Positions 20,299-32,660 are shown, counted from the stretch's first letter. The stretch is DNA of 64,000 bases from Vesta saturnalis (GCA_036346205.1 JARFJB010000982.1:367501-431500); one strand, 5' to 3'. Notes: generated by a model not told the origin, from the sequence alone. Numbers and translations: made by a program.

Positions 20299-20984
20299 CA
20301 TCATTATTTTTAGAATTTCGCCGCCTATCCAAATATGACGAAAAAACATATGGTTTCTATTTAAAAAAAAGTTGTGATGAGGTCATACCTCTTTTAAATA
20401 CGGCGAGAAAAAAATTTCCGATGAATCAAAATGTGCGCATTAAAAAACAAAAATCGAGAAAGACGAAATTTTGCAAAACCTCTACGTCCGACGAAACTGA
20501 CGAATTCGTAATTCGAAAACGGTTCGTCTCGTACGTGTGCTTACTTCCGGTAAAGATAAAGGGAGAGTCGGCACATCGATAGCAGTTATCGACGTTTTTC
20601 TAATCGTACGTCGGCTGAAGAGGGGCCGGGGATAGAAAAAACCTTTTCGAAAAAAAACGGTTTTTTGGCCACAACTCGAGAGATACCGATAATTAAAAGA
20701 CCACGCCTACGTCGTCTTGTAGAGTTTACTTCGGGCCGTCACCGGAGGGCGCTCTTTAAATTTAGATCCTCACGGTTTTTGAAGGAGGGGTGGGGGAAAA
20801 ATGAATTTTCAAACTCGAATATCTCGAAAACGACGAAAGATACGGACGTGATTCTTTCTGCATCGAATTTTCGAGAAAAAACTGCGTACGATCGACGTCG
20901 ATCGACATCGATTTTTTTTCGAAAAAGTCGAAAAAATCGAAAAAATTCGAAAAAAAATTGTAAACTCTTCCCGTTCGCTCGATT
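20299..20984. other. Unassigned sequence right of the Polinton
   Basis: A frame from about 20290 to 20582 reads through FLEFRRLSKYDEKTYGFYLK and then a lysine-rich stretch. I do not recognise it, and its start lies in the Polinton terminal repeat, so it may be a fragment or chance. The rest is CGAAAA-rich low complexity (TCGAAAAAATCGAAAAAATT near 20930). Confidence 0.4.
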
Positions 20985-21785
20985 ACGGTCCGATTTGGAC
21001 GCGGTTTTTTTTGTCGTGCTCGGTATCTATTGCCATTTACGAATTTGTGAACGAGTCTGGCATGTTCGATACAAGAAAAAATGTTACAAATCGATTTAGT
21101 GTCGAAAATGCTATTTTAATGAAATTTTTCGGTTTGAAAGAAACTTCACGGCCGGTTATCGACTTTTTTAGTGATTAGGTTACGTACGTTATCGAATTAG
21201 AATCGAATGCCGTTTAAAACTCGAAAATCGGACCGGAATTTACCGAGTTACGAACTTTTTCAATGCTTTTTAAATGGGAAAACTCACGAGCCGACGTGGT
21301 CGACCAACTTTGAACTCTTTCCGATCTCTCGAATACGGTCCGATTTGAACGCGGTTTTTTTTGTCGTACTCGGTATCTATTGCCATTTACGAATTTGCAA
21401 ACGAGTGTTCCATGTTCGATACAAGAAAAAATGTTAAAAATCGATTTAGTGTCGAAAATGCTATTTTAATGAGATTTTTCGGTTTGAAAGAAACTTTACG
21501 GACGGTTATAGACTTTTTCAGTGATTAAGTTACGTACGTTATCGAATTAGAATCGAATGACGTTTAAAACTCGAAAATCGGACCGGAATTTACCGAGTTA
21601 TTGACTTTTTCAATGCTTTTTAAATGGGAAAAAATCACGAGCCGACGTGGTCGGCCAACTTTGAACTCTTCCCGATCTCTCGAATACGGTCCGATTTGAA
21701 CGCGGTTTTTTTTGTCGTACTCGGTATCTATTGCCGTTTGCGAATTTGTAAACAAGTTGGCCACGTTCGGCACGATACTCGAGCA
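20985..21785. repeat. 350-bp tandem repeat, about 2.3 copies
   Basis: GCGGTTTTTTTTGTCGT starts at 21001, 21351 and 21702, giving periods of 350 and 351 bp. Units share TATTGCCATTTACGAATTTG and GAAAATCGGACCGGAATTTA. Short frames in it are coincidental. It directly precedes the 130-bp satellite. Confidence 0.88.
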
Positions 21786-21789
21786 GATG

Positions 21790-24645
21790 GATTTATAATT
21801 TAACTTTTTAGTTCTAAAATTATACGTTAAATGCTTCCATTAGGTAACTCGTTTTCACTTTGAGTATTTTCATTGTTAGCCTTCACGTGAGGGTGTTCTG
21901 AATATTCGAGTGGATTGAGTTTTGTAATTTAGATTGTTTAAGTATAATATTACATATTAAATGCTTCTATTAGATAACTCTTTTTTCATTTCGAGTATTT
22001 TCATTGTTAGCCTTCACGTGAGGGTGTTCTGGATACTCGAATGGATGGAGTACATTATTTAAGTTTTTTAGATATAGCATTACACATTAAATACTGTCAT
22101 TAGATAACTCTTTTTTAACTTCGAATATTTTCATTGTTAGCCTTCACGTGAGGGTGTTCTGGATACTTCAATGGATGGAGTACATTATTTAGATTTTTTA
22201 GATATAACATTACATATTAAATACTGTTATTAGATAACTCTTTTTTCACTTCGAGTATTTTCATTGTTAGCATTCACGTGAGGGTGTTCTGGATACTCGA
22301 ATGGATGGAGTACATTATTTAGGTTTTTTAGATATAACATTACACATTAAATACTGTCATTAGATAACTCTTTTTTCACTTCGAATATTTTCATTGTTAG
22401 CCTTCACGTACGGGTGTTCTGAATATTCGAGTGGATTGAGTTTTATAATTTAGATTTTTTAAATATAATATTACATATTAAATGCTTCCATTAGATAACT
22501 CTTTTTTCATTTCGAGTATTTTCATTGTTAGCCTTCACGTGAGGGTGTTCTGGATACTTGAATGGATGGAGTACATTATTTAGTTTTTTAGATATAACAT
22601 TACATATTAAATACTGTTATTAGATAACTCTTTTTTCACTTCGAGTATTTTCATTGTTAGCATTCACGTGAGGGTGTTCTGGATACTCGAATGGATGGAG
22701 TACATTATTTAGGTTTTTTAGATATAACATTACACATTAAATACTGTCATTAGATAACTCTTTTTTCACTTCGAATATTTTCATTGTTAGCCTTCACGTG
22801 AGGGTGTTCTGGATATTCGAGTGGATTGAGTTTTATAATTTAGATTTTTTAAGTATAATATTACATATTAAATGCTTCCATTAGATAACTCTTTTTTCAT
22901 TTCCAGTATTTTCATTGTTAGCCTTCACATGAGGGTGTTCTGGATACTCGAATGGATGGAGTACATTATTTAGGTTTTTTAGATATAACATTACACATTA
23001 AATACTGTTATTAGATAACTCTTTTTTCACTTCGAATATTTTCATTGTTAGCCTTCACGTGAGGGTGTTCTGAATATTCGAGTGGATTGAGTTTTATAAT
23101 TTAGATTTTTTAAGTATAAGATTACATATTAAATGCTTCCATTAAATAACTCTTTTTTCATTTCGAGTATTTTCATTGTTAGCCTTCACGTGAGGGTGTT
23201 CTGGATACTCGGATGGATGGAGTACACTATGTAGGTTTTTTAGACATAATATTACACATTAAATGCTTCCATTAGATAACTCTTTTTTCATTTCGAGTAT
23301 TTTCATTGTTAGCCTTCACGTGAGGGTGTTCTGGATACTCGGATGGATGGAGTACACTATGTAGATTTTTAGATATAATATTACACATTAAATGCTTCCA
23401 TTAGATAATTCTTTTTTCATTTCGGATATTTTCATTGTTAGCCTTCACGTGAGGGTGTTCTGGATACTCGGATAGATGGAGTACACTATGTAGGTTTTTA
23501 GACATAATATTACATATTAAATGCTTCCATTAGATAACTCTTTTTTCATTTCGAGTATTTTCATTGTTAGCCTTCACGTGAGGGTGTTCTGGATACTCGG
23601 ATGGATGGAGTACACTATGTAGGTTTTTTAGACATAATATTACACATTAAATGCTTCCATTAGATAACTCTTTTTTCATTTTGAGTATTTCCATTGTTAG
23701 CCTTCACGTGAGGGTGTTCTGGATACTCGGATGGATGGAGTACACTATGTAGGTTTTTTAGACATAATATTACACATTAAATGCTTCCATTAGATAACTC
23801 TTTTTTCATTTCGAGTATTTTCATTGTTAGCCTTCACGTGAGGGTGTTCTGGATACTCGGATGGATGGAGTATACTATGTAGGTTTTTTAGACATAATAT
23901 TACACATTAAATGCTTCCATTAGATAACTCTTTTTTCATTTCGAGTATTTTCATTGTTAGCCTTCACGTGAGGGTGTTCTGGATACTCGGATGGATGGAG
24001 TACACTATGTAGGTTTTTTAGACATAATATTACACATTAAATGCTTCCATTAGATAACTCTTTTTTCATTTTGAGTATTTTCATTGTTAGCCTTCACGTG
24101 AGGGTGTTCTGGATACTCGGATGGATGAAGTACACTATGTAGGTTTTTTAGACATAATATTACACATTAAATGCTTCCATTAGATAACTCTTTTTTCATT
24201 TCGAGTATTTTCATTGTTAGCCTTCACGTGAGGGTGTTCTGGATACTCGGATGGATGGAGTATACTATGTAGGTTTTTTAGACATAATATTACACATTAA
24301 ATGCTTCCATTAGATAACTCTTTTTTCATTTTGAGTATTTTCATTGTTAGCCTTCACGTGAGGGTGTTCTGGATACTCGGATGGATGAAGTACACTATGT
24401 AGGTTTTTTAGACATAATATTACACATTAAATGCTTCCATTAGATAACTCTTTTTTCATTTCGAGTATTTTCATTGTTAGCCTTCACGTGAGGGTGTTCT
24501 GGATACTCGGATGGATGGAGTACACTATGTAGGTTTTTTAGACATAATATTACACATTAAATGCTTACATTAGATAACTCTTTTTTCATTTCGAGTATTT
24601 TCATTGTTAGCCTTCACGTGAGGGTGTTCTGGATACTCGGATAAC
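21790..24645. repeat. 130-bp satellite array, about 22 copies
   Basis: GCCTTCACGTGAGGGTGTTC recurs every 130 bp (for example 23571, 23701, 23831, 23961, 24091). Each unit also contains TAGATAACTCTTTTTTCATT and ATGGATGGAGTACA. Copies from about 23150 onward are nearly identical, while those from 21790 to 22900 alternate between variants. The array stops at 24645 in mid-unit. Confidence 0.95.
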
Positions 24646-25399
24646 AGTGAAAATCATCGACTCGCATACTAAAATTTTCGAACAATAAAACAAAATCTTT
24701 TAAGTAAACCTAATTCTCTCTAACAAAAATATAACGTAATGGCACGTACTTAAGTAATTATAACACATAAGATTAGCTGCACAATTGTTTTGTTTTTATA
24801 CGGATTAATAGTTTTGTACAAAATATTTTATTGACGGATTAATGAAATTTATGAAAACAACCGAGCCACATGCGGTAAATTGTATCTACTGTAAACAGTA
24901 AGATAGTGCGCCCTTGACTGGGTTTCATTCGAATACTTTTTTAGGTTAGAGCCGCATGTGGTAAAAAATACTTATTCTTTAAGGATAAGTTGTGCACCCT
25001 TAAATGGGATTAAGTCCTGATACCCAAACAGTTAACATCAATTAACTAAATTTAAAAATATTGTGTATTTTAAATATCAAATCATATTTTTCAGTTACTA
25101 TAGTTTTATTAATTTCAAACCATTAAAATTTTTTAATGTATAGGTATTATAAACATCTATGTTAAAAATGTATTAAAAAAATTATCATATAAACTTTGTT
25201 ATGAGCGGATAACTTCAAAAATAAATGTTATTAAAAATTATTATTAATGTTAAAAAAGTTAACTTTAAGTTTAGAATTTACATCAGTTCTATTTACAGAC
25301 ATTTACATCTATAGAGGTTTGTATCTCCATAAATTAGTTATTTAGAGCGGTACTCTAGCAAAGTATGTCATAGATTCAAATCCTACTCGAAATAATTTT
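24646..25399. other. AT-rich spacer with a short duplicated motif
   Basis: No gene. GAGCCACATGCGGTAAA (24864) and GAGCCGCATGTGGTAAA (24950) are diverged direct copies about 86 bp apart, followed by GTGCGCCCTTGA and GTGCACCCTTAA respectively. The rest is A/T-rich sequence up to the target duplication at 25400. Confidence 0.5.
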
Positions 25400-26214
25400 T
25401 CTATGAGTAGTATAGCTAGGCCGATCCTAATCCACTTTTGTCACTAGATTTGTCACCAGATCTAGGAAAAAGTCACCAGAAAAGTTACTAGATTTCAAGG
25501 TTGGTAACATTGCCTATTTCAAGGGGTAGACCACAGGTGTGTAACTCTCTTCAAGGTTATGTCTCTAGTCCCCGCTTCAAGGTCATTATAGTTCTGAAGG
25601 TCATTGCCCTAGGTCTCAGACAAGTCTATGCATGTTTCGAGGCCACGCCCTATTCTGAGAAACAAAGGGGGCCCACTGTTTAAAGTCTATGCTTTCAAGG
25701 TCAGAGAACAAAGACGATCTATTGTTTTGGCTGAGTCATTTTGAAATTCTAGGAAATCAATAACAAAGACGATGCATTGTTCAAAGTCTATGCTTTCAAG
25801 GCCACATGAAAGAACAAAGACTATCTATTGTTCCGTTATTATAAAAATAGATTGTTATCTCAATTCTAGGAAATCAAGAAACGCTTCAAAGTCTATGCTT
25901 ACAATTTTCAAGGTAGAAGAACAAAAGCGATTCATTCTTCTGGTCGAGTTATAAAAATAAATTGTTATCTCAATTCTGAGAAATAAGTCTGTGCTTATAA
26001 TTTTCAAGGTAAATGAATAAAGACGATTCATTGTTCTGGTTGATTTATAAAAATAGATTGTTATCTAAATACATCTCTTTCAAGAACAAAGGCAATCCAT
26101 TGTCAGCGCTTTAAAGTTTATGCTTATAAGGTCACACCTCTGCAAAGACGATCCATTCATCTCAATTCTAGGAAATCAAGAGCCCTGAGGTGCATGTTTC
26201 AAAGCCACGCCCCC

Positions 26215-26385
26215 TAAACAGGTGGCCATTCCCCTAAACAGGTAGCCGTTTCCTAAAAACAGGTAGCCGTTTCCTAAAAACAGGTACCCGTTTCCTAAAA
26301 ACAGGTAGCCGTTTCCTGTAAACAGGTAGCCGTTTCCTAAAACAGGGGGTCCGTTTCCCAAAACAGATAGCTGTTTCGCAACCGT
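26215..26385. repeat. 21-bp array CAGGTAGCCGTTTCCTAAAA, first
   Basis: About eight units of AACAGGTAGCCGTTTCCTAA with small variants (GGGGTCCG, GATAGCTG). It recurs at 27030-27165, 28135-28250 and, as single units, within the 178-bp repeat at 30540-31310. The mirror is at 40235-40420. Confidence 0.88.
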
Positions 26386-27029
26386 TTCCCCCGAAAAAGG
26401 CGGTCTATTGTTCAGGTCGAGATTCCACATCTCAATTCCAGGAAATCAAGAATGAGGCTCATTGTTCAAAGTCTATGCTTACAATTTTCAAGGTAAAAGA
26501 ACAAAAGCGATTCATTCTTCTGGTCGAGTTATAAAAATAAATTGTTATCTCAATTCTAGGAAATCAAGAACAAAGACGACGCTTCAAAGTCTATGCTTAC
26601 AATTTTCAAGGTAAAAGAACAAAAGCGATTCATTCTTCTGGTCGAGTTATAAAAATAAATTGTTATCTCAATTCTAGGAAATCAAGAACAAAGACGACGC
26701 TTCAAAGTCTATGCTTACAATTTTCAAGGTAAAAGAACATTCTTCTGGTCGAGTTATAAAAAATAAATTGTTATCTCAATTCTGAGAAATCAAGAACAAA
26801 GACGACGATTCAAAGTCTGTGCTTATAATTTTCAAGGTAAATGAATAAAGACGATTCATTGTTCAGTTAGAAATAGATTGCTAAATACATCTCTTTCAAG
26901 AACAAAGGCAATCCATTGTCAACGATTTAAGGTTTATGCTTATAAGCTCGAACCTCTGCAAAGACGATCCATTCATCTCAATTCTAGGAAATCAAGAGCC
27001 CTGAGGTGCATGTTTCAAAGCAACGCCCT

Positions 27030-27165
27030 CTAAACAGGTGGCCGTTCCTCTAAACAGGTAGCCGTTTCCTATAAACAGGTAGCCGTTTCCTAAAAACAGG
27101 TAGCCGTTTCCTAAAACAGGTAGCCGTTTCCCAAAACAGATAGCTGTTTCGCAACCGTTTCCCCA
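27030..27165. repeat. 21-bp array CAGGTAGCCGTTTCCTAAAA, second
   Basis: About six units of the same motif as at 26215-26385, preceded by the same GCATGTTTCAAAGC sequence. A segment of roughly 830 bp (26160-26990) is thus partly duplicated within the arm. The mirror is at 39465-39600. Confidence 0.85.
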
Positions 27166-27879
27166 TGTTCAGGTCGAGATTCCGCATCTCAATTCCAGGA
27201 AATCAAAAAGGGGGCCCATTGTTCAAAGTTTATGCTTACAATTTTCAAGGTTAAAGAACAAAGACATTCCATTGTACAGGTTGAGTTATAAAAATAGGTT
27301 GTTATCTCAATTCTAGGAAATCAATAACAAAGGCGATGCATTGTTCAAAGTCTATGCTTACAATTTTCAAGGCCACATGAAAGAACAAAGACGATCTATT
27401 GTTCTCGTTGATTTATAAAATAGATTCTAAATACATCTCTTTCGAGAATAAAGATGATCCATTATCAATGATTTAAAGTTTATGCTTAGAAGGTCACACC
27501 TCTGATAACAAAGACGATCCATTGTTAGAAATAGATTGTTATCTCAATTCTAGGAAATCAATAACAAAGACGATGCATTGTCAACGCTTCAAAGTCTATG
27601 TTTACAAGGCCACATGAGAGAACAAAGACGATTCATTGTTTTGGTTGAGTCATAGCTTCTGAAATTCTAGGAAATCAAGAATAAAGGGGGCCCATTGTTC
27701 AAAGTCTATGCTTACAATTTGCAAGGTAAAAGAACAAAGACGATTCATTGTTTTGGCTCTGTCGTAGCTTCTAAAATTCCGAGAACAAAGACGATGCATT
27801 GTTCAGACTGATTAGGTCATCTAACAAGTAAAATATTTTTTATAAGACTACCACAATATACAGATTTAAGTATTATGGG

Positions 27880-28065
27880 ATATAGTCACTTTTGTAATAC
27901 CTCTGCTGGAGCATATCTATTTACTATTTGTTTTTCACATTCAATTTCCTTCAACTCATTCTCGTTTAATGTAGGCCACACCATCTTTCCTAATAGGTTT
28001 ATTATATTGTATACTAGCCATACATTCAGCTTCCCTTAAAAGTCTTCATATCAGGATCTACTTTG
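27880..28065 (-). pseudogene. Decayed second copy of the MSQSK ORF, left arm
   Basis: Mirror of 38553-38745, with sequence such as CTCATTCTCGTTTAATGTAG (minus-strand coding). It has the same deletions as the right-arm relic. Confidence 0.7.
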
Positions 28066-28134
28066 AGACATTGTTCGAGACTTATTACAATAAGCAATGT
28101 CACGCCTCCCAAGTGCCCTCAAGTGGTCTAAACA

Positions 28135-28250
28135 GCTAGACGTTTCCTAAAACAGGGGGCCCGTTTCACAAAACAGGGGGCCCGTTTCACAAAACAGGGG
28201 GTCCGTTTTCCAAAACAGACGGCTGTTTCTCAACACAGGTAACCGTTTCC
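28135..28250. repeat. 21-bp array, third (GGGGGCCCGTTTC variant)
   Basis: Five units such as AACAGGGGGCCCGTTTCACA. It sits just outside the decayed MSQSK duplicate. The mirror is at 38370-38490. Confidence 0.8.
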
Positions 28251-28678
28251 CACCAAGGTTACATGAGAGAACATAAGCGTTCTGATTCCTAAAAATAGAT
28301 TGTTATCCAGCTACCACCCCACCTCAATTCTAGGAAATCAAGAACAAAGGGGGGTCCATTGTTCAAAGTCTATGCAAGTGATTCATTGTTCTGGTCGAGT
28401 TATAAAATAGATTGTTATCTAAATACATCTCATTTCTGGGAAATCAACTTTCAAGAACAAAGGCAATCCATTGTCAACACTTTAAAGTCTATGCTTATAA
28501 GGCCACACCTCTGATAACAAAGGCGATTCATTGTTGAGTGATAGCTTCTGAAATTCTGAGAACACCGACGATGCATTGTTCAGACTGATTAGGTCATCTA
28601 ACAAGTAAAATATTTTTTTTATAAAACTTATAATTTATTAACCACAATATTCATCATATATACAGATAAAAGATCGAT

Positions 28679-28935
28679 TTAAGTAAATATACATATTATG
28701 GCAAATTTGATGTACTTAACATTTTGTAATACCTTTGCTGGATCATATCTATTTATTATTTGTTTTTCACATTCAATTTCCTTCAACTGATTCTCGTTTA
28801 ATGTGGTCCACAAGACATCATCATCATCTTTCCTAATAGGTATTTTCATCGCTTCATTATAATGTTACTAGCCATACATTCAGCTTTCCTTAAAGCCTTC
28901 ATATCAGGATCTGTGATCCTTTTACTTTGAGACAT
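28679..28935 (-). pseudogene. MSQSK ORF, left-arm copy with 1-bp deletion
   Basis: Mirror copy of the intact ORF at 37691-37948. The ATG is at 28933-28935 on the minus strand. One base is missing near 28865 (GTAACATTAT against GTAAGCATTAT), so the frame breaks after about 24 codons. The stop is at 28679-28681. Confidence 0.75.
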
Positions 28936-29363
28936 TATCCGTGACTCATTACAAACCTACATCTCTTAAACTTATATGCAAAACACAAATTAAAATCTTT
29001 TAATTATACAGTTACGTAAATTTCAAAGTTAATTCCGAGAATTCCCCCCAAGACACACCTCTGAGAAAATAACAAAGACGATTCATTTTTCCGACCGAGT
29101 TATAAAAATACACCTCAATTCTGAGAAATCAATTTTTAAAGAACAAAAGACGATTCATTGTTTAAGCCGACGCTTCAATGTCTATACTTACAAAATTTCA
29201 AGGTCACACTTCTTATAACAAAGGCGATCCATTGTTCTGGTCGAGTTATAATTTCTAAAAATAGACAAGGTCACGCCATATTACAATTCAGAGAAATAAT
29301 TTTCAAGGTCCCAATCCTGTCCAATCCTGTCCATATTTTAACCCCGAATGCAACTGGTACATC

Positions 29364-29371
29364 TATATAAG
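29364..29371 (+). promoter_or_regulatory. Candidate TATA box for DVQGFK gene, left arm
   Basis: TATATAAG, followed by GGAGAGTGCATGAG. It lies 218 bp upstream of the DVQGFK ATG. The mirror is CTTATATA at 37255-37262. Confidence 0.5.
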
Positions 29372-29588
29372 GAGAGTGCATGAGTAATTTTACGGTAAAC
29401 CTAAAGTGCTGTGAAGAGCAATTAGATATTAGTTAAAGTTATAAGTAGATGTCTAACACTTGCATAGAAGGGAAACTTATGCGTCGAATTGTGCGGTTTA
29501 ACTACACATGCGTTCTTGTGCATTTTAAATTCTGAAATTGTGTTTTGAAAATTGTGCATATGTTTTGCGGGGTCACGCTACAGAGACA

Positions 29589-30040
29589 ATGATTGTAATA
29601 GTTGATGTACAGGGATTCAAAACGGCAAAACATGTATTTACACCCAAAGAGCTAGCAATATACAATGGAAATCAAGCTGCCCATTTTGTGTTCAAACCAC
29701 CATTTCCTTGGCACCTCTTAGATGTAGACTTTCACCGACAAGCTGTTTAGTTAATCAATAATCATCACTGCATCAAATGGGGATCTGGATATACCTCTAC
29801 ACATCTCTTTCCACATATACTTCGTGAACTAATATCGGTAACAGATGATGTGTACGTTAAAGGGCGAGAAAAGCCGATTACATTCGAAAAATATTGAGAC
29901 AGTCAGTTATAGAAATTGAAGAGCAACCATCTTTACCCAAAATGAAAACAACTTGTTTCTTTCATACACAAACCACCTGTAATTGTGCTTTAACGAATGT
30001 ACACTTTTTATATAATAACTATGTAAGACAATATCAGTAA
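29589..30040 (+). pseudogene. DVQGFK-family gene, left arm
   Basis: ATG at 29589; it opens MIVIVDVQGFKTAKH and includes FTPKELAIY and FKPPFPWHLL. A TAG at 29748 replaces what is a tryptophan-like position before LINNHHCIKWGSGY. Near 29870 a missing A breaks YVKGREK. The C-terminal part reads TTCFFHTQTTCNC and LTNVHFLYNNY. It is related to the Polinton gene at 16539. Poly-A signal AATAAA is near 30099. The function is unknown to me. Confidence 0.75.
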
Positions 30041-30449
30041 AAGGTTCATAAAATGTGTGTGCTTACAAGTAAAGGGGGAAAAGTTTGTAATATTTACAAT
30101 AAAATGCTATTATTTTAAGTGTATTATTTTATGTAAAAGCCCTCTGATGCAAACTATTTCTCAGGTTATAACCCAGCCTATCCATCTAGGTCAACAAGTC
30201 AACTTTTAACATTCCTTGGAGGTAAAATTCTGGGAAACAGCAAATAAGAGTTCTATTACTGAATTCTAACAATAGAATCAGTTCGTGGAAACAAGAGGGT
30301 TGTTGTCTATGCTGAATGTTTATCAAGGTTCCTGTATTGGCTAAACGTTATGCTTATCTGGTTGTTGGAAATTCTTAAGGTCTCCAAGAAATTTTCAAAG
30401 ACCATATGTCCTACAGGCCGATCTTACCCGACATCATCCGATCGAAATG

Positions 30450-31345
30450 TAGCCGAAACCTGCAGGACTAATACTAAACGAGTCATGGAAACAAGAAGGG
30501 GGTCTATGCTAATAAGCGTGGGCTCACATTATGGTCCGCCAGGATGTTCCCCCAAAGACAGATAACCGTTTCCCAAAACAGGGGAGCCGTCACTCAACAC
30601 AGGTTTCCCCTCCAGAGCCATTAATCATAGCTGAGGCTGACCAATTCTAAACGAATCATGGAAACAAGAAGAATGATGGGGTCTATGCTAATAAGCGTGG
30701 GCTCACATTATGGTCCGCCAGGATGTTCCCCCAAAGACAGATAACCGTTTCCCAAAACAGGGGAGCCGTCACTCAACACAGGTTTCCCCTCCAGAGCCAT
30801 TAATCATAGCTGAGGCTGACCAATTCTAAACGAATCATGGAAACAAGAAGAATGATGGGGTCTATGCTAATAAGCGTGGGCTCACATTATGGTCCGCCAG
30901 GATGTTCCCCCAAATACAGATAACCGTTTCCCAAAACAGGGGAGCCGTCACTCAACACAGGTTTCCCCTCCAGAGCCATTAATCATAGCTGAGGCTGACC
31001 AATTCTAAACGAATCATGGAAACAAGAAGGGGGTCTATGCTAATAAGCGTGGGCTCATACTATGGTCCGCCAGGTTGAGGCAGTTCCCCCAAATACAGAT
31101 AACCGTTTCCCAAAACAGGGGAGCCGTCACTCAACACAGGTTTCCCCTCCAGAGCAATTAATCATAGCTGAGGCGGACCAATTCTAAACGAGTCATGGAA
31201 ACAAGAAGGGGGTCTATGCTAAAAAGCGTGGGCTCATATTATGGTCCGCCAGGATGTTCCCACAAATACAGATAACCGTTTCCCAAAACAGGGGAGCCGT
31301 CACTCAACACAGATTTCCCCTGCAGAGCTATTAATCGTGATGGAG
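30450..31345. repeat. 178-bp tandem repeat, five copies, left arm
   Basis: Units share AAACGAATCATGGAAACAAG, AATAAGCGTGGGCTCA, TATGGTCCGCCAGG, CAGATAACCGTTTCCC and CATTAATCATAGCTGAGG. TAAGCGTGGGCTCA recurs near 30514, 30693, 30870 and 31044. The array contains the same CCGTTTCC motif as the 21-bp arrays. The mirror is at 35280-36165. Confidence 0.9.
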
Positions 31346-31741
31346 GCTAAATTGAACTAGGTCAAAACATGGAATCTGGTCGTGAGGGGTTAGAAATCCC
31401 AATTCGTGGGAAGGTCCAAGTATAATTCTTAGAAATCTGAAAGCAGAACTAGTTTTATATCATAGACAAAGCTAATCACCTGCCTTGAGGGTTTATGGGC
31501 TAAGGTGGTAGTTTCTATAAATCACCTACTTTTAGGGGTAAAGGGTAGCTTTTCCAATAGTTATAGGTACTGTGTTAACGAGGCTTATCATCTAGGGATG
31601 CAATTCTGACCCCGAGAAAAATGGTGAATTCTGCGTTGTTTTTGAGAAGAAGAAGCTAGAATAGAAAGTAGTGTTGGCAACCATGATTGTTAGGGTTTAA
31701 AAGTCCCCATTGTGTGCACAGTAGACTCTTGATTAGCAGCA

Positions 31742-31885
31742 ATGACGAAAGTAGTAGTACGTAAGGTAGAAAGTACAGAAAAAGCAGTAAGTGTGGAGGA
31801 GCGAAAGAAGAGGTTGGAGACATTAATAAAACAAGTAAAAGAAATAAAACTCGATTTGGAGTGTTATATAGTGAAAACAAAATGA
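31742..31885 (+). CDS. 47-aa coiled-coil-like ORF, left arm
   Basis: It opens MTKVVVRKVESTEKAVSVEE and continues with a charged helix of heptad-like spacing (L-x2-LI-x2-V-x2-I-x-L-x-L). I do not recognise it. A TATA-like TTTAAAAG sits at 31697-31704, about 40 bp upstream of the ATG. The strong conservation between arms says little because the arms are near-identical. AATAAA follows near 32046. It may be a real micro-gene or chance. Confidence 0.4.
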   Translation: MTKVVVRKVESTEKAVSVEERKKRLETLIKQVKEIKLDLECYIVKTK

Positions 31886-32660
31886 TGAAGCTGCGTATTA
31901 GCAATATGTAAAATAGTGTAGTAAAACATGAAATTTTGGGAAGGATGAGTTTAAATACCTATTTTAAAGAAGAAGAAAAGACGCTGCTATGTATTGTTAT
32001 AAGTATCTCACAATTGTATTAGGTTTAAGTAACTGTATCATTAAAAAATAAAGACTTTAAAAGTTAAAGAGACGGTTTTCGGTATTCTCTTCTCCCATAA
32101 TGGTTCCTTATTGGCTCTGCATATCTAGGCGCGGTTCGATATCCACCTTTACCGAAATCTCACATATGGAAATGGAACCCCTGCCGTACGTTGGGCTTTA
32201 AATTGGCCTATATACAACGTATAAAAGAAGATTTATTGGAAAAGATCAATGACAGTAAAATGATCCTAAAATAAAAAGCAATTTACTGGTTTTAATGCAG
32301 ATCGTTATTGTTTTTAATCATTAAATGGCGCTTATGCATATGTGAACTAAAATTTATTAGTAAAGCGTTATAATGAAAAATACAATGACTTTCCTTTGTA
32401 TAAGGGAGATTTAAATTGATTTTTTTTTTGCAAGAACCTAAAAAATTAAATGTCAGCCCTATTCCTAAATTGGCTACCCTTGGACTTAAAAGAGTAAACA
32501 GTGACAGCTTGCAGTATAGAAATGGAGTTAATTTGATGTAATTTTTATATAAAAGGTTAAGAAAATCGATTTATAGTTTTAATGTTGCAGGATAAGGAGA
32601 CCTGACTGTTTTTATATGAATAGTTTTCATTGTGTTAAAGGGGATACAATAGGCTTGCAT

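Larger units (their letters stand above)
25680..27830. repeat. Interspersed repeat field (GACGATTCATTGTTC type), left arm
   Basis: Degenerate units of roughly 100-120 bp are built from CTCAATTCTAGGAAATCAAG, AACAAAGACGATTCATTG, TTCAAAGTCTATGCTTACAA and TTTTCAAGGTAAAAGAAC. Unit order varies. The same modules occur at 28260-28620, 29040-29300, in the spacer, and mirrored at 38030-40940. No coding constraint is seen. Confidence 0.8.
25406..32660. repeat. Left arm of the giant palindrome (7.26 kb)
   Basis: Mirror of 33984-41211. Order from outside: ordinary sequence, interspersed GACGATTCATTGTTC-type repeats, AACAGGTAGCCGTTTCC arrays, the minus-strand MSQSK copy, the plus-strand DVQGFK pseudogene, the 178-bp tandem repeat, and the 47-aa ORF. 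Differences from the right arm are mostly run-length changes, such as GGAGGGGAAACC against GGAGGAAACC. Confidence 0.88.

Noticed and set aside
20665..21437. ORFs of 144 and 76 aa in the CGAAAA-rich region
   Set aside because: They coincide with the 350-bp repeat and share its sequence without conserved start or length.
26176..26430. 84-aa GNGYLFLGNGYLF repeat protein
   Set aside because: A read-through of the 21-bp CCGTTTCC array, whose length is a multiple of 3.
25680..27830. A CRISPR-like array of repeats and spacers
   Set aside because: Repeat modules vary in order and length and spacers are not uniform. The setting is eukaryotic, with introns and retroelements.
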